28,552 nt of DNA from positions 1-28,552 of the forward strand of contig CAAHEL010000060.1 in the NCBI GenBank assembly GCA_900772445.1, in the 5' to 3' direction. Shown here piece by piece: positions 22,771 to 28,552 of the stretch (the first letter of the stretch is position 1; each line of letters starts with the position of its first letter). Under the pieces are notes generated by a model. The model was not told the origin of the DNA. It ran no database searches and was given only the letters and a program-made list of their open reading frames with translations. A program made the translations under genes and the position numbers. The stretch is from Bacilli bacterium (GTDB taxonomy: Bacteria; Bacillota_I; Bacilli_A; RF39; UBA660).

Positions 22771-23931
22771 ATGTATAGAAATACTTATGCAGTAATAGAT
22801 TTAGATGTACTAAAAAATAATATAGTTAATATAAAAAAAGAATACCCAGATTATGAATATTATTTTGGTGTAGTAAAGGGAAATGCTTACGGACATGGGA
22901 GTTATATTGTTAATACTTTAATTGAAGCAGGTATTAATTATTTAGCGGTATCTTCTTTGGAAGAAGCACTTGATGTAAGAAGTTATAATAAAGATATTCC
23001 TATCTTGATTTTAGAACCTATTAAAATTAAATATTTAGAGGTATGTATAGAAAATAATATAACTATTACTTTATCTGATTATTCTTATTATAGAGAGTTA
23101 TTAGATTTTAAAGATAAAGATAAATTAAAAGTTCATTTAAAAGTAGAAACTGGAATGAATAGAATAGGGATAGATAATAAAGAAGAAATAACAGAAATAG
23201 TAAATGATAAAAAAATATTTATCGAAGGAATATATACTCATTTTGCTACAAGTGGGATAAATGATAGGTATTGGGATATGCAACTTAATAATTTTAGAGA
23301 GTTAACTAGTGATATTGATTTATCTAAAATAAAAATAGTTCATTTAGGAAGAAGTATGACTTTAACTAGTCATAAAAAAATAGATATAGCAAATGGTATA
23401 AGACTAGGTATTGTAATGTATGGATTTAATAATAAAATACTTCCTGGTAGTGGTATTAAAAATAAATTAAGGGAATTAAAAAATAAATATAAAAGAAAGA
23501 AAGAAAATATTAGTGAAACTATTACTACAAATCTAGAAGTTAATACGGCTTTTAGTTTATATTCTGAAGTTATACAAGTAAAACAAGTAAAAAAAGGTGA
23601 TATTGTTGGATATGGGGCAAGTTATATTTTAAATGAAGATGCTTATCTTGCTACTGTATCTATTGGATATTATGATGGTGTATCTGGTTTTAAAAGGGTA
23701 GTAATTAATGGTAAAATATATAATATTGTCGGAGATATTTGTATGGATATGTTAATGGTTAAGGTAGACTCTAGTGTAAAAGTTGGGGATAAGGTTTGTT
23801 TACTTGGTAATGAATTATCTGTAAAAAGTGTTTGTAGGGATACTCACGTTAATGCTTATAAACTTCTTACTAGGATATCTAATAGGGTACCTAGAATATA
23901 TAAAAAGGATGGTAAGATAATAAAAAAATAA
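22771..23931 (+). CDS. alr: Alanine racemase
   Basis: This 386-residue PLP enzyme makes D-alanine for peptidoglycan. The PLP lysine is K36 in VKGNAYGHG (usual form VKADAYGHG). Other family blocks are LKVETGMNRIGI, THFATSG, GIRLGIVMYGF, VGYGASYIL containing the catalytic tyrosine, IGYYDG (usually GYADG) and GDICMDMLMV. The small substitutions in the PLP loop and GYADG block suggest a diverged branch; a racemase acting on another small amino acid is possible but less likely. ATG 22771 gives the normal MYRNTYAVIDLD start and has AAAGAGATGA upstream. It ends 4 nt from the convergent flippase gene. Confidence 0.9.
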   Translation: MYRNTYAVIDLDVLKNNIVNIKKEYPDYEYYFGVVKGNAYGHGSYIVNTLIEAGINYLAVSSLEEALDVRSYNKDIPILILEPIKIKYLEVCIENNITITLSDYSYYRELLDFKDKDKLKVHLKVETGMNRIGIDNKEEITEIVNDKKIFIEGIYTHFATSGINDRYWDMQLNNFRELTSDIDLSKIKIVHLGRSMTLTSHKKIDIANGIRLGIVMYGFNNKILPGSGIKNKLRELKNKYKRKKENISETITTNLEVNTAFSLYSEVIQVKQVKKGDIVGYGASYILNEDAYLATVSIGYYDGVSGFKRVVINGKIYNIVGDICMDMLMVKVDSSVKVGDKVCLLGNELSVKSVCRDTHVNAYKLLTRISNRVPRIYKKDGKIIKK

Positions 23932-23954
23932 AACTTTAAACGAGTTTTATTTTT
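23924..23954. terminator. Bidirectional terminator, alr / flippase
   Basis: AAAAATAAAACT (23924-23935) pairs perfectly with AGTTTTATTTTT (23943-23954) around a 7-nt loop. Both stop codons (23929-23931 and, minus strand, 23936-23938) are inside it. The two genes share it as a common end. Confidence 0.85.
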
Positions 23955-25552
23955 CTTAATATTTTTACTATTTTATCTGGAAGTATTAGGGATAAATAAT
24001 TTTTATTTAATCTAATATAGATAGGTACAGTAGTTATTCCTAGAATAATTATATTAAATATTTGGATTATTCTTCTTGGACTATTAATAGGAAGAATTAA
24101 TGATATTAATTTATCTATAATTATTAATACTAATATTCTTAATATTACTTTAGGTAATAAATTTAGTGTTTCGTTATAATTAAAATTAAGTTCTTTTTTT
24201 AGTGATTTAAAGGAAATAATAAGGGAAGTAATTAAACCTAAGAAAGTTGCTAATATTGCTCCATAAAATGCTTCAGAATGTAATATATTAAATACATACA
24301 TAAGAGGAATATCTAATACTAAATTAATTACGATACCAGATATTACACTAGTAAATAATATTTTATATTTACTTAAACTTTGCAATAGGGAATTAACTAT
24401 AATATATAAACTATCAATAATAGTAAGTAAGATATTACATTTAATAATTAATGGTCCATATTTACTTTTTCCATAAAAGATAGTCCATATTGAAGTAGCG
24501 TTAATACTAATAAATATTGCAATAGGTACAATTATTAATAAGACTATTTTTAAGCATTTATTAAATATTTTATTTACACCATCATTATCTTTTTCTACAT
24601 ATAAACTAACAATATGAGGTATTAAACTAATAATTAAACCATTAGCAATGGCAATAACAATTGAATTTATTTTAGGTCCCCAAGTAGTAAAAACAGAACT
24701 AATGGTTTCAACATCTTTTCCAATATAGTCTAATTTAGGTAGGGTTCTTAACATTAAAATCATATCTGTTGAACTATATATTTGATTAGCACAACTAATT
24801 ACAATGAAAGGAATAGAGTAGGCAATGATTTTTTTTATTATTTCTTTATTTGTTATTTTAGATTCGTTTATTTCTTTTGGTTTTAGTTTATCTTTATTTT
24901 TTCTAGTTACATTAAGTAAATAAAGATATGCTGATAATCCTCCGATACAAGAAGCAAAGACACTTACTCCGATGGCAGTTCTTAAAGATAAGTTAAATAC
25001 TTTTAGGGTTAAATAACTACCAGATAATATTATAACAACTCTTACTACTTGTTCGATTACTTGACTAATTGAAGGTTCTTTAATATATTTATGTCCTTGT
25101 AGATAACCTCGCATTATTGAAAGAAGAGGTACAACAAGAAGGGCAAAAGAGACCATTCTTATAGTGAAACTAACATCTTGGATAGTATTACCATTTTCTA
25201 TATTACCAATGATTAAACTCGCTATTTGTGGTGCAAAAATAAAACAAATTAGAAAACATAAAATAGAGAATACTAAAATACATCTTTTAGATAGTTTATA
25301 TAATCTTATTTTTTCGTTATATAATTTTAAGGTATTATATTCGCTAGTTAATTTACTTATTGCTAGTGGAAATCCTATTGTAGATATGGTTAAAAAGAAA
25401 TTATATATTGTATAAGAGTATCCATATAATGCTCCCCCTTGTTCTCCGATAATACTATAAAAAGGAATAACGTAAATTATTCCTAATATTTTTGTAAAAA
25501 TAATTGCTGCGGTGGCAATAAAAGCACCTTCTAAAAAGTTAGATTTTTTCAT
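23936..25552 (-). CDS. MOP-superfamily flippase, SpoVB/YtgP type
   Basis: This 538-residue polytopic membrane protein has about 14 helices. The opening GAFIATAAIIFTKILGIIYVIPFYSIIG and later RMVSFALLVVPLLSIMRGYLQGH are typical of the polysaccharide-biosynthesis/MurJ-like branch containing SpoVB and YtgP. YtgP/MurJ proteins are linked to moving lipid II across the membrane, while SpoVB acts in sporulation in Bacillus and others act on O-antigen units. The nearby alr supports a peptidoglycan role; a glycan flippase is the main alternative. AGGAGGATATAAATG on the minus strand gives an excellent ribosome site. Confidence 0.85.
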   Translation of the reverse strand: MKKSNFLEGAFIATAAIIFTKILGIIYVIPFYSIIGEQGGALYGYSYTIYNFFLTISTIGFPLAISKLTSEYNTLKLYNEKIRLYKLSKRCILVFSILCFLICFIFAPQIASLIIGNIENGNTIQDVSFTIRMVSFALLVVPLLSIMRGYLQGHKYIKEPSISQVIEQVVRVVIILSGSYLTLKVFNLSLRTAIGVSVFASCIGGLSAYLYLLNVTRKNKDKLKPKEINESKITNKEIIKKIIAYSIPFIVISCANQIYSSTDMILMLRTLPKLDYIGKDVETISSVFTTWGPKINSIVIAIANGLIISLIPHIVSLYVEKDNDGVNKIFNKCLKIVLLIIVPIAIFISINATSIWTIFYGKSKYGPLIIKCNILLTIIDSLYIIVNSLLQSLSKYKILFTSVISGIVINLVLDIPLMYVFNILHSEAFYGAILATFLGLITSLIISFKSLKKELNFNYNETLNLLPKVILRILVLIIIDKLISLILPINSPRRIIQIFNIIILGITTVPIYIRLNKNYLSLILPDKIVKILRKIKLV

Positions 25553-25576
25553 TTATATCCTCCTTGCTATATATAA

Positions 25577-25605
25577 ATTATATCTTTAATAGATAATTAT
25601 TGCAA
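25577..25605 (-). promoter_or_regulatory. Promoter of the flippase gene
   Basis: On the minus strand TTGCAA (complement of 25600-25605), a 17-nt spacer and TATAAT (complement of 25577-25582) lie upstream of the GGAGG ribosome site. Confidence 0.75.
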
Positions 25606-25621
25606 GGATAAATTATAATTT

Positions 25622-25873
25622 TTATATTCTATCTTTAAATTTCATATATAAATTTTCTATTTTACTATAAGTAAGCGGTTTTACTTGTTCTTTTATTTCA
25701 TCTAATATTCCTCTTGGATTACCATAAATTATTTTTTTATAATCTTCTTTAATGTATTTATAAATAATATCTAGTTCATATTTTTCTAAAGTAATTCCCT
25801 GTTTTAAAGCAAAGTTATTTATATCTTCCTTTTTTAATCTATTTATGTATTCTTGTAATAAATATATATTCAT
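25622..25873 (-). CDS. Small helical protein, possibly DUF2624-like
   Basis: This 83-residue, charged, probably all-helical protein has no signal peptide or membrane segment. The pattern INNFALKQGITLEKYELDIIYKYIKE, then PRGILDEIKEQVKPLT, then IENLYMKFKDRI recalls the short Firmicute family DUF2624 (YqfT): an N-terminal hydrophobic helix, a central nucleotide-like loop and a closing LF..F-type helix. That is a weak by-eye resemblance. The start is ATG at 25871-25873, with GGTGAT 4 nt upstream; the longer ORF to 25918 lacks a ribosome site. It lies downstream of a structured transcript candidate whose terminator ends 44 nt before the ATG. Confidence 0.65.
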   Translation of the reverse strand: MNIYLLQEYINRLKKEDINNFALKQGITLEKYELDIIYKYIKEDYKKIIYGNPRGILDEIKEQVKPLTYSKIENLYMKFKDRI

Positions 25874-25916
25874 TATATCACCAGTAAAATATATGTATTT
25901 ATAAAAAAAATATAAC

Positions 25917-25948
25917 AAAAAAGAGACTGACCCCCAAGGAACAGTCTC
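25917..25948 (-). terminator. Minus-strand intrinsic terminator
   Basis: Read on the minus strand, GAGACTG (complement of 25942-25948) pairs with CAGTCTC (complement of 25923-25929) across a 12-nt loop rich in G, followed directly by six T (25917-25922). On the plus strand no T run follows the stem, which fixes the orientation. Confidence 0.8.
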
Positions 25949-26016
25949 CCAAAAAGAATAAAAAGGGGTTGGCTAGTGTGATACTAGCACCAATTCGCTT
26001 AAAATTTGAATTGGTG
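25917..26016 (-). ncRNA. Candidate structured RNA or attenuator leader (~100 nt)
   Basis: Between a minus-strand promoter and terminator lie three stem-loops. Hairpin 1 has a perfect 9-bp stem (25988-25996 with 26008-26016) and would begin at the 5' end. Hairpin 2 (25972-25977 with 25983-25988) abuts it and shares base 25988. Next comes a pyrimidine-rich linker and the terminator hairpin. ACCCC in the linker can pair with GGGGT at the edge of the terminator loop, which would compete with the terminator. This may be an independent small RNA or a cis-acting attenuator for the gene at 25622-25873. I do not recognise a known Rfam class. Confidence 0.5.
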
Positions 26017-26022
26017 ATTTAT

Positions 26023-26051
26023 ATATTAACCGATTGTTACTAATTTGTCAA
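26023..26051 (-). promoter_or_regulatory. Promoter of the minus-strand structured RNA
   Basis: A perfect -35 TTGACA (complement of 26046-26051), a 17-nt spacer and TAATAT (complement of 26023-26028; 4 of 6 consensus bases). The predicted start near 26016 coincides with the first base of hairpin 1. Confidence 0.6.
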
Positions 26052-26089
26052 GTAGAAAATTAAAAATTGTAGAAAAAAATCATAAATTA

Positions 26090-26118
26090 TTGTAAAAATA
26101 TACTTTTTTTTGTATAAT
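26090..26118 (+). promoter_or_regulatory. Promoter of the pilin-anchored lectin-like gene
   Basis: TTGTAA (26090-26095), a 17-nt spacer and TATAAT (26113-26118), about 26 nt before ATG 26144. Confidence 0.7.
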
Positions 26119-26143
26119 TAATTTAAGATAAGGTATGGTGAAT

Positions 26144-27895
26144 ATGAATAATAAAGGTTTTGCAATAACAGGAATATTGTATGGATTAATGATTTTATTT
26201 GTTATAGTAATTACATCTTTTTTAGCAGTAGTGGTAGGTAAAAGTAAAAGAGATAATGAAGTATTAAATAATGTTAAAGAAAGTTTATCACTTAATTCTT
26301 CAGAAACAGTTTATTGGTCTAAATTTAATTATGCTAATTATGGTTGGACTTACAATGGTTATAGATATAGTTATGTAACTGATAGAAGAGCTTTATATAC
26401 TTTTGAAAATGCTGATTATAATACTTGTGTTAGTATGTATTTGCCAAAGGGTACAGTAGTTATTATAGATTCAGAGGGAAGGTTATCTTATTCGTTATAT
26501 GGTAGTGAAAATGAGGCTGAATTTAAAGAGATGAGTGATAGTTGTTATGGTGAATTGTATAATAAACCAAATAGTCCAGATTTAGTTGATGGACTAATTC
26601 CAGTAGTATATAATGAAACAACTAGTAAATGGGTAAAAGCAGACTCTACAAACGAAAATAATTCTTGGTATAATTATGATGAAAATAAATGGGCGAATGC
26701 TGTACTTGTAACTAGTGTTAATAGAAATGTATATCAAAATGCGAAGCCTGGTGAAGAAATATTAGATAATGATATTTTAGCATTTTATGTCTGGATACCA
26801 AGATATAAATATAAGGTATGGAATATAAATAAAGTTATTGGAACAGACTCATATAATGCACAAACAACGGGAATAGATATAAAATTTGAAAATGGAATAG
26901 ATACAACAGGTACGATAGTATGTAATGATTATAGTTATAGAGCTCCATCATCAACTGCAGGTAGTCCAAATGAAAATTGTACTGGGGGAAATGGAGATTA
27001 TTATACACATCCAGCATTTACTTTTGGAGATAATGAAGTAAGAGGATTTTGGATAGGAAAATATGAATTATCAAGTGAAACGCCAACAGCAACAAATGGA
27101 GGTGGAAGTTCCACAACATTAACAGCAAGAATACTTCCAAATGTTAATTCTTGGAGAAACAATAGCCTCTCAAACTTTAATACAGTAATTCAAAGTATGC
27201 AAACAACAAATAATATATACGGATTAGGGGCAGATAAATCAAATACAGATTCACATATGTTAACCAATATGGAGTGGGGAGCAGTAGCGTATTTAACGCA
27301 CTCTGCTTTTGGAAGATGTTATGGAACAAATTGTACTGAAGTAACAATAAATAATTGCTCTACTTATGTAACAGGTATTGGAGCAGATACAGTAAGTGCA
27401 AGTTCTTCGTCAACGACTTGTACGACAGACGCAAATAAATATAATGGGGCAAAAGGTGTGCTTGCGTCATCAACAGGAAACGTGTATGGAGTATATGATA
27501 TGAGCGGAGGAGCTTGGGAATATGTAATGGGAAATACGTCAAGCACAGCAGACTCTTATACATTTTCTCCATCTACTTCAGGATTTGCAAGTAGTTGGTA
27601 TTCTAATTATAGTAATCAAAAATATGTAAATACTTATGCAAATGATTCAGCAAGCAGCAACCAAACAGCATATAATAGAGCAAGACTAGGAGATGCAACG
27701 GGTGAAGTGGTATCGTCAAGTGGTTATGCTTGGTACAATGATTCAGCGTACTTCCCTTATTCCAGCGTTTCCTGGTTCGTACGCGGTGGGGTTTACGGCA
27801 GTGGTTCTGGTGCGGGCGTATTCTTCTTCAGCTACTACTTTGGCTCTGCCAACAGTGGCTACTCTGCCCGCGCTACTTTAGTATCTTTAAAATAA
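26144..27895 (+). CDS. Pilin-anchored FGE/C-type-lectin-like surface protein, likely variable
   Basis: This 583-residue protein begins MNNKGFAITGILYGL: a short leader, a prepilin-like NKG/F cleavage site and a hydrophobic helix to about residue 29, but with Gly instead of Glu at mature position 5. The middle holds a linker (WYNYDENKWANAVLV, then DILAFYVWIPRYKYKV). The C-terminal ~300 residues resemble the formylglycine-generating-enzyme/sulfatase-modifying-factor fold: NMEWGAVAYLTHS, GNVYGVYDMSGGAWEYVMG (FGE: GLYDMAGNVWEW) and WFVRGGVY (FGE: RGGSW). That fold is a C-type-lectin relative used by retroelement-diversified proteins. Codons 535-578 have an abrupt base-composition change. ATG 26135 is an alternative start. 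No enzyme activity is claimed; a displayed binding protein is the likelier role. Confidence 0.82.
   Translation: MNNKGFAITGILYGLMILFVIVITSFLAVVVGKSKRDNEVLNNVKESLSLNSSETVYWSKFNYANYGWTYNGYRYSYVTDRRALYTFENADYNTCVSMYLPKGTVVIIDSEGRLSYSLYGSENEAEFKEMSDSCYGELYNKPNSPDLVDGLIPVVYNETTSKWVKADSTNENNSWYNYDENKWANAVLVTSVNRNVYQNAKPGEEILDNDILAFYVWIPRYKYKVWNINKVIGTDSYNAQTTGIDIKFENGIDTTGTIVCNDYSYRAPSSTAGSPNENCTGGNGDYYTHPAFTFGDNEVRGFWIGKYELSSETPTATNGGGSSTTLTARILPNVNSWRNNSLSNFNTVIQSMQTTNNIYGLGADKSNTDSHMLTNMEWGAVAYLTHSAFGRCYGTNCTEVTINNCSTYVTGIGADTVSASSSSTTCTTDANKYNGAKGVLASSTGNVYGVYDMSGGAWEYVMGNTSSTADSYTFSPSTSGFASSWYSNYSNQKYVNTYANDSASSNQTAYNRARLGDATGEVVSSSGYAWYNDSAYFPYSSVSWFVRGGVYGSGSGAGVFFFSYYFGSANSGYSARATLVSLK
27746..27877 (+). 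repeat. Candidate DGR variable region (VR)
   Basis: By hand count, 27746-27880 is about 55% G+C with only 16 A in 135 bases, while the surrounding chromosome is roughly 25% G+C. Of the 44 codons from 27746 to 27877, 23 end in C (TAC, TTC, GGC, AGC, GCC, CGC, AAC, TCC), a codon form rare elsewhere here. It sits at the 3' end of a lectin-fold gene, spans WFVRGG and the binding face after it, and ends with a GC-rich CTGCCCGCGCTAC block (27864-27876), where a DGR initiation (IMH-like) site would be. No template repeat or reverse transcriptase is in the window. Confidence 0.6.
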
Positions 27896-27914
27896 GATCG
27901 TTTGATCTTTTTTT
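27894..27914 (+). terminator. Hairpin/terminator after the variable gene
   Basis: AAGATC (27894-27899) pairs with GATCTT (27904-27909) around GTTT, then T to 27914. It overlaps the stop codon. Its position 17 nt past the GC-rich block and its 4-nt loop also resemble the hairpins found just downstream of DGR variable regions. Confidence 0.7.
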
Positions 27915-27915
27915 C

Positions 27916-27944
27916 TTGTTTTTGATATAATAATGTATTATAAT
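27916..27944 (+). promoter_or_regulatory. Probable tgt promoter
   Basis: TTGTTT (27916-27921), a 17-nt spacer and TATAAT (27939-27944). An alternative is the extended -10 TGATATAAT at 27923-27931. The leader is short, and I see no preQ1 riboswitch. Confidence 0.5.
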
Positions 27945-27971
27945 AAATATAAATTAAGGAACGAGGTAATT

Positions 27972-28552
27972 ATGAAAGTTAAATATAATTTATTACATAA
28001 AGATAATAATTGTAAGGCAAGGTATGGAACATTAGAAACTAATTATGGAACATTTGAAACACCAATGTTTATGCCAGTTGGTACTCAAGCGACAGTGAAA
28101 ACGTTGTCTCCAGAAGAATTAAAAGAAATACATTCAGGGGTAATATTATCTAATACTTATCATTTATGGTTAAGACCTGGTGAAGATGTTGTAAATGCTG
28201 CGGGAGGACTTCATAAATTTATGAATTGGAATGGTCCAATATTAACTGATTGTGGTGGTTTTCAAGTATTTTCACTTGCTAAAAAGAAAGATATAACTGA
28301 AGAAGGTGTTTGGTTTAATAGTCATATAAGTGGAGAAAGAATATTTTTAACACCAGAAAAGTCTATTGAAATTCAAAATAAATTAGATAGTGATATTGCT
28401 ATGAGTTTTGATGAATGTCCTCCATATCCTGTAACTTATGAATACATGAAAAATAGTGTTGAAAGAACAATAAGATGGGCTAAAAGGTGTAAAAGTGTTC
28501 ATAACAATGAAATGCAAAGTTTATTTGGTATAGTTCAAGGTGGAGAATTTGA
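27972..28552 (+). CDS. tgt: tRNA-guanine transglycosylase, 5' part (runs off window)
   Basis: The first 193 residues of a tRNA-guanine transglycosylase are present; the gene continues beyond the window. The enzyme exchanges guanine 34 of GUN-anticodon tRNAs for preQ1 in queuosine synthesis. Family blocks are ETPMFMPVGTQATVKTL, SNTYHLWLRPG, TDCGGFQVFSL with the active-site aspartate, MSFDECPPYP with substrate-contacting Asp and Cys, and FGIVQGG. The residue after the active-site aspartate is Cys where Ser is usual (TDSGGFQ). GAGGT (27963-27967) lies 4 nt before the ATG. The DECPPYP form matches bacterial preQ1-using enzymes. The catalytic second aspartate and zinc site lie outside the window. 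Confidence 0.93.
   Translation, partial: MKVKYNLLHKDNNCKARYGTLETNYGTFETPMFMPVGTQATVKTLSPEELKEIHSGVILSNTYHLWLRPGEDVVNAAGGLHKFMNWNGPILTDCGGFQVFSLAKKKDITEEGVWFNSHISGERIFLTPEKSIEIQNKLDSDIAMSFDECPPYPVTYEYMKNSVERTIRWAKRCKSVHNNEMQSLFGIVQGGEF

Noticed and set aside
25922..26016. Plus-strand riboswitch (for example c-di-GMP) controlling the pilin-anchored gene
   Set aside because: The hairpins end before the plus-strand promoter at 26090-26118, no T run follows on that strand, and I see no known riboswitch core. The minus-strand reading fits promoter and terminator.
26835..27881. Short ORFs on both strands within the lectin-like gene
   Set aside because: They are out-of-frame shadows created by the unusual base composition of the 3' half; none has its own start signals.
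27916..27971. preQ1 riboswitch in front of tgt
   Set aside because: The leader is short, AT-rich and lacks the hairpin plus A-rich tail of preQ1-I or any longer structured domain.
1..28552. Retroelement reverse transcriptase, transposase or integrase in the window
   Set aside because: No protein has reverse transcriptase (YxDD) or transposase/integrase motifs. The retroelement claim for 27746-27877 therefore depends on genes elsewhere.
1..28552. Mycoplasma-type genetic code (TGA = Trp)
   Set aside because: Several genes end in TGA at natural ends with overlapping starts (for example 8325-8327), and tryptophan is encoded by TGG throughout.

Overview
The window is a very AT-rich bacterial chromosome segment. 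It probably comes from an uncultured gut Firmicute of the Bacilli/Erysipelotrichia/RF39 type, a lineage related to Mollicutes that kept its wall. Evidence for this is the strong A/T codon bias, Gram-positive style GGAGG/AGGTG ribosome sites, 4-11 nt gene overlaps, wall genes (TagO, TagA, MnaA, TagGH, alanine racemase, a SpoVB/YtgP-type flippase) and a GluP-type rhomboid. TGA is used as a stop (for example at 8325-8327 and 5616-5618), so the genetic code is standard, not mycoplasma-like. Species identity is inference.

Layout. 1-463 holds no gene I can support. 464-1178 is a complete type III toxin-antitoxin locus of the ToxN/AbiQ/CptN group: a consensus promoter, about 2.1 tandem 49-nt RNA repeats that each fold as an H-type pseudoknot, an intrinsic terminator, and the endoribonuclease gene. 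1248-2752 (minus) is a CPBP protease plus membrane-anchored metallophosphoesterase pair. 2849-5618 is gpmI plus a secreted polysaccharide deacetylase. 5726-14761 is a surface-glycan cluster: an ABC exporter (TagG/TagH type), two glycosyltransferases, a UDP-galactopyranose-mutase-like flavoprotein, TagA, MnaA and GalE, then TagO behind its own promoter. Together they can make a ManNAc-GlcNAc linkage unit on undecaprenyl phosphate, supply UDP-galactose (perhaps the furanose form), add sugars and export the polymer.

14835-18248 is a three-gene AAA+/VWA module: a MoxR-like ATPase with an unusual N-terminal half, a small AAA+-like protein without a P-loop, and a metallopeptidase/VWA protein. 18269-19564 (minus) is gpsA plus a DUF192 gene. 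19650-21523 is a prepilin-like gene, lspA and an RluD-type pseudouridine synthase. Then come a rhomboid protease, alanine racemase, and convergently a SpoVB/YtgP-type flippase.

The right end is the most unusual part. 25622-25873 is a small minus-strand gene preceded by a roughly 100-nt structured minus-strand transcript candidate that ends in an intrinsic terminator. Divergent from it, 26144-27895 encodes a pilin-anchored protein with a formylglycine-generating-enzyme/C-type-lectin-like domain. Its last ~132 coding bases are about 55% GC, contain only about 12% A, and are dominated by NNC codons in an otherwise roughly 25% GC setting. This looks like the variable region of a diversity-generating retroelement whose reverse transcriptase and template lie outside the window. 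The window ends inside tgt.
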